Below, piece after piece: positions 23,281 through 32,403 of a stretch of 64,000 nucleotides of DNA. The position numbers and the translations under genes were made by a program. The notes below the pieces were generated by a model. The model ran no database searches. It worked only from the letters and a program-made list of their open reading frames with translations, and was not told the origin of the DNA. Positions within the stretch are counted from its first letter, which is position 1, and each line of letters opens with the position of its first letter. Origin of the DNA: Zanthoxylum bungeanum (Eukaryota > Streptophyta > Magnoliopsida > Sapindales > Rutaceae). The stretch covers positions 124,001 to 188,000 of the forward strand of contig SKCR01036770.1 of NCBI GenBank assembly GCA_019454045.1, read 5' to 3'.

Positions 23281-24041
23281 TGCGCCGTGCCACGTGTCAC
23301 CATCACAACGGAGATGCTAAAATGCGCCGTGCCACGTGTCGAAATCCTATTGCTTGGACGGCCACCGCCCCACGTGTCATCCTACGTGTCGCCACATCAT
23401 CGTCCACATCAGCAGCCACGTCAGCAAGTCAACCGAGTCAACATGCCACGTCAGCATCAGCCAATCACAACGCGACACGTGTCAACCTCTCATTCGTCCG
23501 ACGGCCGCCGCCCCACGTGTCGCCACGTCGCCTTCCACATCATCAAAGTGACGCAAGCAATGACGTCATGAACAGTTGACACGTCATCGTGACGTAAGCA
23601 ATGACGTCATGAACAGTGCCACGTCATCGGATAAGATTCTGAGCCAGCCAACCAGTGCGTGACACGTGTCCTACTGTACCCAGCGTCGCGACACTTTGAC
23701 TTGACACGTGTCGCCTTGTCATCAGCCATGTCAGCGGTCAACGAGTCAACATGCCATGTGTCATGCCATGTCATCAGCCACGTCACAAGGTCAACCAAGT
23801 CAACTTGACACCTCAGCATCATCCAATCACGCGTGACACGTGTCGCCACGTGTCGCAATCCTATTGTGCCGACAATTGCAACACACGCCAACACACGCCA
23901 GCGCCATGTCATCGCCACGTCAGCGCCACGTCATCGCCACATCATCATGACGTCATCACAATAATTGAGTCTTAGCCGACTTGCCACGTGTCGCGTGAAC
24001 AGTCAGCCGCCATGCCACGTGTCGCCTTTTCAGCGTGCCAC
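23281..24041 (+). promoter_or_regulatory. Cluster of CACGTG (G-box/ABRE-like) motifs
   Basis: About a dozen copies of CACGTGTC or ACACGTGT occur in 760 bp, interleaved with CCACGTCA and TGACGTCA words (bZIP-type sites). The cluster sits just upstream of the TATA box at 24121. In plants CACGTG and ACGTGTC are bound by bZIP and bHLH factors. Whether they act here is inference. Confidence 0.6.
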
Positions 24042-24120
24042 GTCGACAAACAGTGACAAATCCAGCGTCGCGACGCTGAGGTCCTTGGCGTCGCGACGCT
24101 GGAACAATGAAAAATATTTC

Positions 24121-24128
24121 TATAAATA
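24121..24128 (+). promoter_or_regulatory. Left arm TATA box, pointing to palindrome centre
   Basis: TATAAATA in 'tttctataaatactgcgcg', followed some 30 bp later by a CT-rich initiation-like stretch. The mirror copy in the right arm is at 27224-27231 on the minus strand. Confidence 0.65.
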
Positions 24129-24427
24129 CTGCGCGAATTTCAGAATTTTACACACCTCTCTCTCTCTTGATTTCTCTCTCTAGAGAGAGTTTCTCTCTCT
24201 AGAATTTTTATTTTTATTTTTATTTTATTTATTAATTTGTAATTTATTTTAATTACCATTTGTAATAATAGTAATTTAATTTTACTTTTTACTTTTTACA
24301 GTTTTTTCTATTCATGAGAAAGTAATTTCCCAACTAGGGTGAAAGGTAATTCTTTTACTGTTACTATTTAGATTAATCTCCCTTAAAAATAATATATTTA
24401 CACTTTAAAATACTGATTAATAAAGGA

Positions 24428-24625
24428 TACCGCTATATTGGTCGGTTGGTATATTTATTTTCTGTTGGTTTGAACCTGATTAATCAAGGATACCGCCAGA
24501 TTGGTCGGTTGATAAATTTATTTTGGTACCGCCTTTATGGCTGGATTATGGACAAATATTACCGCCTATATGGCTGGTTGGACTTAATTGGACTTAATCA
24601 GGATACCGCCAGATTGGTCGGTTGG
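24428..24625. repeat. Five 'taccgcc ... ggttgg' units
   Basis: Units such as 'taccgccagattggtcggtt' and 'taccgcctatatggctggtt' occur five times in the left arm, are mirrored in the right arm (26735-26935), and are partly kept in the third LTR (31645-31725). They create a Trp/Gly/Tyr-rich chance open frame that differs by one residue over its first ~105 codons between arms. Confidence 0.65.
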
Positions 24626-25296
24626 TTAAATAATATCACAAGTTTATATATTATTTTATGGGAGATATCTAAATTAGTAGTAGTAAAAGTAATTCCTTTT
24701 ACCTTAGCATTTTATTTTATTGCAATTTACTTTTCAGTATTTACTTTTCAGCATTTTTACTTTATGTCTTTTACTTTTCAGTATTTTTACTTATGTCTTT
24801 TATCTTTCAGTTATTAGTCCTAGTTATGTGTTGTAACTAAATAGTTATCTGGGGTTGTAATAAATTTCAATATCACCAGTTTATAAGGGTTAGATTATAG
24901 TTTGGGTAATATAATGATTTATTTATTGAGTCTTAATCTTAATGCTTTTTATTAACCGATCACTAATAAAATTGATTAGGTAAACTTAAAATGAACTAGA
25001 CATAGAGATTTTAAGTTTAAAACCTTAGACTCAATAGCCCACGATCTTCCTTAAGGATATATAACCCTTTAATAGATTTCCTTACAGGATAGGAATATAC
25101 CTGTCGGGCGAGGGTATCCATAATTGGAACTTAATCTTAATGAATCCAGATAATGTGGTTGACATAGGAATATGGTTCAATTGGGTTATACTGGGTATTT
25201 GTGTCTGACCATCGACAGATGCTTTCGCATAATTTCGTGTTCCAGGTTAATAAATCATTGTATTTCCTAACTATATAATAATCACTTCATCTTTAT

Positions 25297-25662
25297 AATG
25301 ATATTGGAATAAATCACAACCCTAGATCTTGTGTCTTTTGTTATTTTCCTTAGTATTTTCTTTTGTCTTTTTATTTATTTATTTATTTTGCAAAGTCACA
25401 TTCAACCAAACAAACAAACAATCTCTCTCATCTCCATTTAATTAGATATTTGTAAATAAATAGATTCAACAATTAATAATGATATTGGAATAAATCACAA
25501 CCCTAGATCTTTGTGTCTTTTGTTATTTTCCTTAGTATTTTCTTTTGTCTTTTTATTTATTATTTATTTTGCAAAGTCACATTCAACCAAACAAACAAAC
25601 AATCTCTCTCATCTCCATTTAATTAGATATTTGTAAATAAATAGATTCAACAATTAATAACA
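25297..25662. repeat. 183-bp tandem duplication, left arm only
   Basis: The stretch from 'aatgatattggaataaatca' to 'gattcaacaattaat' occurs twice in direct succession, 183 bp apart. The right arm has one copy, so the duplication arose after the arms separated. Confidence 0.8.
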
Positions 25663-25740
25663 ACAGTATGAATTAAGTCCTCGTGGGATCGATATTTTTA
25701 TACTACTTGAACGATACGTGCGCTTGCGTTATACGTGTGT

Positions 25741-25799
25741 GTTTACGCCGGTCAAGTTTTTGTTTATTCCAAACAAACAAAAACTTGACCGGCGTAAAC
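25741..25799. repeat. Palindrome centre
   Basis: 25 bases at 25741-25765 are the exact reverse complement of 25775-25799, with only 'attccaaac' between them. The LTR ends (ggtca / tgacc) lie inside this interval. Between them stand 11-base copies of 'agtttttgttt', facing each other. Confidence 0.95.
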
Positions 25800-28048
25800 A
25801 CACACGTATAACGCAAGCGCACGTATCGTTCAAGTAGTATAAAAATATCGATCCCACGAGGACTTAATTCCTACTGTTGTTATTAATTGTTGAATCTATT
25901 TATTTACAAATATCTAATTAAATGGAGATGAGAGAGATTGTTGTTTGTTTGGTTGAATGTGGCTTTGCAAAATAAATAAATAAATAAAAAGACAAAAGAA
26001 AATACTAAGGAAAATAAGAAAAGACACAAAGATCTAGGGTTGTGATTTATTCCAATATCATTATAAAGATGAAGTGATTATTTTATAGTTAGGAAATACA
26101 ATGATTTATTAACCTGGAACACGAAATTATGCGAAAGCATCTGTCGATGGTCAGACACAAATACCCAGTATAACCCAATTGAACCATATTCCTATGTCAA
26201 CCACATTATCTGGATTCATTAAGATTAAGTTCCAATTATGGCTACCCTCGCCCGACAGGTATATTCCTATCCTGTAAGGAAATCTATTAAAGGGTTATCT
26301 ATCCTTAAGGAAGATCGTGGGCTATTGAGTCTAAGGTTTTAAACTTAAAATCTCTATGTCTAGTTCATTTTAAGTTTACCTAATCAATTTTATTAGTGAT
26401 CGATTAATAAAAAGCATTAAGATTAAGACTCAATAAATAAATCATTATATTACCCAAACTATAATCTAACCCTTATAACTGGTGATATTGAAATTTATTA
26501 CAACCCCAGATAACTATTTAGTTACAACACATAACTAGGACTAATAACTGAAAGATAAAAGACATAAAGTAAAAATACTGAAAAGTAAAAGACATAAAGT
26601 AAAAATGCTGAAAAGTAAATACTGAAAAGTAAATTGCAATAAAATAAAATGCTAAGGTAAAAGGAATTACTTTTACTACTACTAATTTAGATATCTCCCA
26701 TAAAATAATATATAAACTTGTGATATTATTTAACCAACCGACCAATCTGGCGGTATCCTGATTAAGTCCAATTAAGTCCAACCAGCCATATAGGCGGTAA
26801 CATTTGTCCATAATCCAGCCATAAAGGCGGTACCAAAATAAATTTATCAACCGACCAATCTGGCGGTATCCTTGATTAATCAGGTTCAAACCAACAGAAA
26901 ATAAATATACCAACCGACCAATATAGCGGTATCCTTTATTAATCAGTATTTTAAAGTGTAAATATATTATTTTTAAGGGAGATTAATCTAAATAGTAACA
27001 GTAAAAGAATTACCTTTCACCCTAGCTGGGAAATTACTTTCTCATGAATAGTAAAAACTGTAAAAAGTAAAAAGTAAAAATTAAATTACTATTATTACAA
27101 ATGGTAATTAAAATAAATTACAAATAAATAAATAAAAAAAAAAAATTCTAGAGAGAGAAACTCTCTCTAGAGAGAGAAATCAAGAGAGAGAGAGAGGTGT
27201 GTAAAATTCTGAAATTCGCGCAGTATTTATAGAAATATTTTTCACTGTTCCAGCGTCGCGACGCCAAGGACCTCAGCGTCGCGATGCTGGATTTGTCACT
27301 GTTTGTCGACGTGGCACGCTGAGAAGGCGACACGTGGCATGGCGGCTGACTGTTCACGCGACACGTGGCAAGGCGGCTAAGACTCAATTATTGTGATGAC
27401 GTCATTGATGACGTCATGATGATGTGGCGATGACGTGGCACTGACGTGGCGATGACGTGGCGCTGGCGTGTGTTGGCGTGTGTTGCAATTGTCGGCACAA
27501 TAGGATTGCGACACGTGGCGACACGTGTCACGCGGTGATTGGATGATGCTGAGGTGTCAAGTTGACTTGGTTGACCTTGTGACGTGGCTGATGACATGGC
27601 ATGACACATGGCATGTTGACTCGTTGACCGCTGACATGGCTGATGACAAGGCGACACGTGTCAAGTCAAAGTGTCGGCAGCATATGATGTTGACACGTGG
27701 CACGGCGCACGTTAGCAGATTCGTTGTGATGGTGACACGTGGCACGGCGCATTTTAGCAAAGTCAAACTTCTCAAATCCTGATCAGTTGACCAGGCGCAC
27801 GTTAGCAGATTCGGCTCACGCTGGGCGTCGCGACGCGGAAGGTCTGGGCGGCGCGACGCGCAAAAGACGAAAATATCCCTGTTGACGCTTTTTTGTCCGG
27901 TTTTGCCCCAAATTGCCTCCAGTGCTGTCCAAACTTTATTTATCTGCAAAATAACACAAAACACATCAAAACATTCACAAAACTCAAGAAACTATACAAA
28001 ATATTAGATTAAATGAGTGGGAAATAGTGATATAAATACCACTCATCA
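25786..28048 (-). mobile_element. Right arm LTR (Athila-like, inverted)
   Basis: Reverse-complement copy of the left arm. From about 27675 inward to the centre the two arms agree at roughly 98-99% apart from the left-arm duplication. Outward of that point they differ clearly by substitutions and by an indel of several hundred bases. It carries a TATA box at 27224-27231 and the CACGTG cluster at 27300-27740, both reading toward the centre. Confidence 0.75.
27224..27231 (-). promoter_or_regulatory. Right arm TATA box, pointing to palindrome centre
   Basis: Minus-strand TATAAATA, mirror of 24121-24128, with the same CT-rich stretch downstream and the CACGTG cluster upstream. Confidence 0.65.
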
Positions 28049-28794
28049 GCATGATCACATAACTTAATGTCGAAATAAAACTAATAAATTGGGTTAGGAT
28101 GCTTTGGAAGAATAAACACAATATGCTTGTTATTATGTCAAAATATTTATGTTAGACATAAACATAAAATTAGAGTTTGGAACTCTATATTAAAGCTTAG
28201 AGCTATGACTACCATTCTGAAATCACTTGACCACCTTTGGGTGACCTAAAATTATTCACGAGATATTTCTTATTGGGATTTAAATTTTGTTTGTGCATTA
28301 GATTCAAAATTTACGAAAATACGTATTTAGAATAAATTTATATTTTTATAAAAATATTTGATACTTTGAAAAACTTAATTTTTATTCTATAACATGTTTT
28401 GATGTTAAAAATTAATTTTGGGTATTTTTTAAGTGTTTATGGAAGACCGGAAGAAATTAGGGTAATAGTCCATAATTCCTTCAGCTCACTGGAAAGTGAG
28501 CTGAAGGAAAACAAAGAAAATATATATATAAAAAATAATAATATGTTGTTGCGCGCACAGTGCGCGAGCGCACTGTAGCGCGCACGTACGCGCTACGCAC
28601 GTTGATTTTATTTTCTCTCGATTTTGAGCATCCAGACTTCGATTCAGCCCCGGTTTTTTCTATACACTCGTAATGGACTATATTTTTTCATTAAATATTT
28701 AAAATTACACCCATACTTTATATCCACGGGTTAGACCAATTTCTGCCGCATGGGATACCGATCTGACCCTAGGGGTTCCATAACTGCCCTAACA
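28049..28794 (+). mobile_element. Copia family B 5' LTR, right segment
   Basis: Begins with the right GCATG duplication (28049-28053) and continues the interrupted LTR to 'cctaaca' at 28794. From about 28416 it matches the B 3' LTR at 54605-54981 ('ggaagaccggaagaaattag', 'gaccctaggggttcc'). It includes a hairpin ('ccttcagctcac...gtgagctgaagg') and a run of CG-rich 'gcgcgcac' words at 28550-28600. Not coding. Confidence 0.8.
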
Positions 28795-28796
28795 TA

Positions 28797-28809
28797 ATGA
28801 TATCAGTAG
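28797..28809 (+). other. Family B primer-binding site, degenerate
   Basis: TGATATCAGTAGC, two bases after the LTR end, resembles the initiator-Met primer site TGGTATCAGAGC with changes. It fits the position of the A and C sites. Confidence 0.6.
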
Positions 28810-29528
28810 CAAAGCTTAACCACACAACACATGTTTTTTAATCTATGCCATAATTATTTTAATTTAATTATGCATAAGTCATATATGATATGTATTGCAT
28901 GTTTTAAATTAAAACTTTGACCTAATTAATTTAATGACTTGATTGTCATAAATCTCTCGTGATTAGGTGATTACTTTTTAGTAATAAGTATTAATAATGT
29001 TATAACATTATTGGATGGTCCGTCTTGTCAATACGGAGATGAATGAGTTCTTACTACTAATGCCAAAGATCGTCATTATTGTGAGGATATTAGTTCTCGG
29101 AACTTAGGTCGCTCCGGTAAAAAATTAGATGTAGCGTGATGAGTTAATGCAGTCTATATCGTCATTATTGTGAGGGTGTACATACGAAGCTCATTAGTGC
29201 ACATTGACAAGTATACACCTGAAATACGTCTTAATCCAAGACCGTCGATAGTATGAGGATAAGAAACGGTTCAGGACCAAACTAGGAGTCACATGAATGT
29301 GATTGACCTTGGAGGTCTACTAATGAGTTTATAAAGGCCAAGACCGTCGATAGTGTGAGGCTAAAGTAAATGTCATGGGATCCACTTCTCGCTATGAAAT
29401 TTTGATAGTCAAAATTTCTATTTGTACGTTAAAGGAGATTACTAATAGATTTAAAATTCCATAATCAATTAGTGTTATTATTTTGAAATGAAAAATGTTA
29501 TGCTACTGTTTAAAATGTTGTCTTGTAG
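28810..29528 (+). other. Family B leader with four iterated motifs and a hairpin
   Basis: Motifs: ATCGTCATTATTGTGAGG at about 29069 and 29158, CGTCGATAGTATGAGG ending at 29258 and CGTCGATAGTGTGAGG ending at 29360. The first is preceded by TGCCAAAG, as in family A. Between motifs three and four come 'gaaacggttcaggacc' and the inverted repeat TCACAT-ga-ATGTGA (29289-29302), the same order as in A. Confidence 0.65.
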
Positions 29529-30330
29529 ATGGCTATCGCTAATCCACTGATGTGACTTTTGGATACCAATAAGCTAAAAGGAGCCGAGAACTATTTCGAA
29601 TGTGAAATGAACATACGCCTTGTCTTGGAGTTTAAAAAAGTTGACTTATGTCACTGTCAATCCACTACTTGTTGATATCGATCATGACTCCACTCCAGAA
29701 GAGCGAGAAACTTTTAATAGATAGAAGGATGATAACCTGAAGGTGAAATCCTATATCTTGGGATCGATGGTTCCAGATTTGTTGAGACAGTACATAAAGG
29801 TACCAGATGCTTGGAGCATTATGCGAACACTCAAGGAGTTGTTCGAGGAAAATCAAAAGATAGAAATATATCGGAGGCCTAAGGAATTGTTCTGTGATGA
29901 AATCAAGGATAAATGAGCTGTCAGCATTCATATTTTGAACATGATCGATCAAATCCGATATTTGGAACGACAAGGCATATCGATTGATGAACGACTTTGC
30001 CTGGATCTTATGCTGGCTTGCGTTAAACTTCCATATGCACTCAATGTAAGTTAGCTATGAAGAACTTCATAACATGTTACGCACAACGGAGCATGATATG
30101 AGAAAAGACAACCCCACTTTGTACCTTTATGGTGGAGCTGGCTCTTCAAGGACTTATGGGAAGTCAAAGAAAATAAAGATGGGGGATAAGAATATTGCAA
30201 AGAAGAACTCCAAGAAGCGCAAAGGCACAAAACTGCAAATAGCTCGTGATCAATGTCTACATTGTAAGAAGTCTGGACACTGGAAGAAGGACTATCTAGA
30301 GCTAATAGGAAAGGCAGGACCCTCAGGTAC
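29529..30330 (+). pseudogene. Family B gag, heavily mutated
   Basis: The ATG at 29529 opens 'MAIANPLM' then a TGA. Translation across frames gives 'LLDTNKLKGAENYFE', 'KDDNLKVKSYILGSMVPDLL', 'HILNMIDQIRYLERQGISI' and, from 30074, a lysine-rich tract with the knuckle 'CLHCKKSGHWKKDY', whose last Cys is now Tyr. There is a TAG at 29722 in place of the Trp kept in family C (AWKDDD). Several further stops and shifts are present. It is the most decayed gag in the window. Confidence 0.8.
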
Positions 30331-30827
30331 TCTTTGTATTTTTTTCAATTATTGACATCTCATTAGCCTTAGATGCAAATAGTGGATGAGTATTAGACAC
30401 TAGCAGTCCTACTTATATTTGCAACTCCCTGCAGGTAATGAGGGAAAAATAAGGCTGAATAGAGAAGAGATCAGATTAGAGTTGGCAATGGCGAGATATT
30501 GGATGTCAAGGCCATATGAACAGTTGTTCTAGCTCTCCCAAATGAATGTAAATTAGATTTGTATGACTGTTATTATGTTCCCTCACTTATCAGAAAGATA
30601 ATATCACTGCTAATATTAGATAAAGATGGATATAAAATAAACATTAAAGATGAAACTTTATGTTTATATGATAAAGATAATTGATTGAAATGTGAATTTT
30701 CTTTATCAAATGGTCACTATGTTTTGGAAACATATAGAGATGTCTTTAATGTACAGAAAAATACAAATAGGAATCTGAATTAAATAATACTGAATTATGA
30801 CATATAAGATTGGGCCATATAGCTGTT
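30331..30827 (+). pseudogene. Family B protease and start of integrase
   Basis: 'VLDTSSPTYICNSLQ' is the Copia protease active site with the Gly of D-T-G changed to Ser. It is preceded by a TGA at 30387-30389 where Trp is expected. Degraded core text follows, then 'EL*HIRLGHI' (TGA at 30798-30800 for Trp), the start of the integrase zinc site. The sequence is cut at 30827 by the third Athila-like LTR. About 270 bp of integrase expected before the next B segment at 41844 are missing. Confidence 0.7.
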
Positions 30828-32212
30828 TGATCGGTGAAATCACACATGTACGCAAGCGCATGTATCACTCAAGTAGTATAAAAATATTGATCCCACGAAG
30901 ACTTAATTCCTACTGTTATTATTAATTATTGATACTATTTATTTACAGGTATCTAATTAGGATGAGAAGAGAATGATTGCTTGATTTGCCGGTTGAATGT
31001 GGATTTACTAAATAAATAAATAAATAAAAATATAAAATAAAATAAAGGAAATTAATAATAAAGAAAATAAATATTTAGGGTTGTGATTCCACACAATATT
31101 ATTCAAATGATGAATTGATTCTCTCATATAAGTGTAATAAATTAGTTTATTAACCTGGAACAAGAAGATATGTTAAAGCCTATTTCGATGGTCAGATGCA
31201 AACACCCAGAATAACCCAATTAACTATATTCTTATGTTAACCAAATCATCTGAATTCATTAAGATTAAGTTCCAATTGTGGCTACCCCCACCCGACAGGT
31301 ATATGTATATCCTGTAAGGAAATCTACCTAAGGGACATCTACCCTAATGTGAGATCGTGAGCTATTGAATCTAAAGCTAAATCCTAAAATCTCTTTTCCA
31401 AGTTCATTTTAAGTTTACCACATCAATCTTATTGGTGATCATGCAACAAGAAGCATTAAGCTTAGGATTCAATAAACAAACTAAAGCATTAAACATAATA
31501 TAATTAAATCAATTATTAAGCATGTGAATATTGTGCTTCATCATTTCCCTATAATAAAATAAGATGCTGGGGGTTAGAGGATCCACCTTTACTATTTCTA
31601 ATTTAGAAATCTCTCTTATTATAATATATAAATCTGCATGATATTACCAACCGACCATATAGACGGTATCATGATTTAGTCATGTTATAATCAATTCCAA
31701 CCGACCATAAAGGCGGTATCCAATTTAGTCAGGTTTTAAGATAATTTATATATTATAATTTAAGGGAGATTAATCAAAATTATCATAATAAAAGCTCCAC
31801 ATTTCCCCCAGCAGAAATTAAATACAAAATATAAAAGAAATAAAAAGTAAATAAACTACTATACTGCTAAAAATAAAAATACTAAATAAAACTAAACAAA
31901 CAAGATACAGTTCTTAATCCCCTATTAGGAACCTCGGGAAAATATCAAAGTGGAAAATGAATTCAGCTTGAATTTATAGGCAAATTTTCGGCGTCGCGAC
32001 GCGCCGTAGATTTGTGACATGTGTACACGGTTTCCTGAAATGATGACACGTGGCACGTGTTTCGTCGGTAGCTGAATTATTGGCTCGACGTCACGGTGCG
32101 TGAAGGCTTCCGCGTCGCGACGTTGACATCATCATGATGCAAGGAATGACGCGTGTGCCTGACGTGGCACTGACGTGGTGATGATGAGGGTCGGCAGTAT
32201 AGTAACCGCATA
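30828..32212 (-). mobile_element. Third Athila-like LTR, 5'-truncated
   Basis: Matches the right arm of the palindrome from its 3' terminus (minus strand ...CCGATCA at 30828) through the Trp/Gly repeats, a TATA-like 'cctataaatt' near 31975, and one GCGTCGCGACGC palindrome pair. It stops at 32212, about 360 bp before the expected TGATGAG end. Roughly 80% similar to the arms, so an older copy. No open reading frame of note. Confidence 0.75.
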
Positions 32213-32403
32213 ACATGCATCAAATACATAATTACATTTAAACATTATTAATTAGGGATTTTCTGCTAAGTGTCATACACCCTAAATCTAATCAAATTAG
32301 ATTATAACATGCATGTATAAAGTCAAGAAAACATGATTAAACATTGAATTAAAGGGCTAATCATATTAGGGGGCCTATAATCAGACTTGCTCTGATACCA
32401 TTT
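32213..32403 (-). mobile_element. Extra family C primer site and partial leader beyond the 3' LTR
   Basis: Near-identical to 39249-39442, the C primer site and leader start. Reading on the minus strand, an intact TGGTATCAGAGC follows the LTR end at 32404, where host DNA would be expected after a 3' LTR. It breaks off at 32213 against the Athila-like LTR. This LTR therefore also serves as the 5' LTR of a second, almost wholly deleted C copy. Confidence 0.8.

Larger units (their letters stand above)
22985..25754 (+). mobile_element. Left arm LTR (Athila-like)
   Basis: Starts TGATGAGTGGTATTT and ends CGCCGGTCA, i.e. TG...CA. Order: AT-rich start; GC-rich block 23170-24100 with CACGTG words and GCGTCGCGACGC palindromes; TATA box at 24121; CT-rich stretch with 'ctctctctagagagag'; five 'taccgcc...ggttgg' repeats; and a 183-bp tandem duplication. 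It is about 0.5 kb longer than the right arm because of that duplication and of extra GC-rich sequence at about 23340-23680. Confidence 0.75.
22985..28048. mobile_element. Palindromic element: two inverted Athila-like LTRs
   Basis: A single 5.06-kb insertion into the B 5' LTR, bounded by GCATG duplications. It consists of one LTR on the plus strand (22985-25754) and another on the minus strand (25786-28048). Between them is a 31-bp centre that is itself an inverted repeat with a 9-base spacer. Both outer ends are the LTR 5' end (TGATGAGTGGTATTT). The TGATGAG start and the 'ggtcaagttttt' end resemble Athila-type Gypsy LTRs as I remember them; lineage is inferred. There is no internal coding region. 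Open frames within the arms (123-153 codons) are low-complexity translations. Confidence 0.8.

Noticed and set aside
23118..23579. 153-codon open frame rich in Ser, Thr, His and Arg in the left arm
   Set aside because: It is the translation of the CACGTG/GTCA word array. Neighbouring frames are open as well, the right arm does not conserve it, and no domain is visible.
24446..24817. 123-codon frame, near-identical to a 131-codon frame at 26518-26913
   Set aside because: The similarity only reflects the palindrome. The protein is built from the five short repeats and AT-rich DNA, and it is broken in the third LTR.
22985..28048. Foldback or Mutator-type DNA transposon
   Set aside because: Long inverted repeats would fit, but the 5-bp duplication, the TG...CA arm ends and the presence of a third, single copy as an ordinary LTR favour LTR retrotransposon origin.
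28500..28610. 'gcgcgcac' run as a possible Z-DNA or regulatory island
   Set aside because: It recurs in diverged form in the B 3' LTR at 54725-54785, so it is simply part of the B LTR. No further support for a special role.
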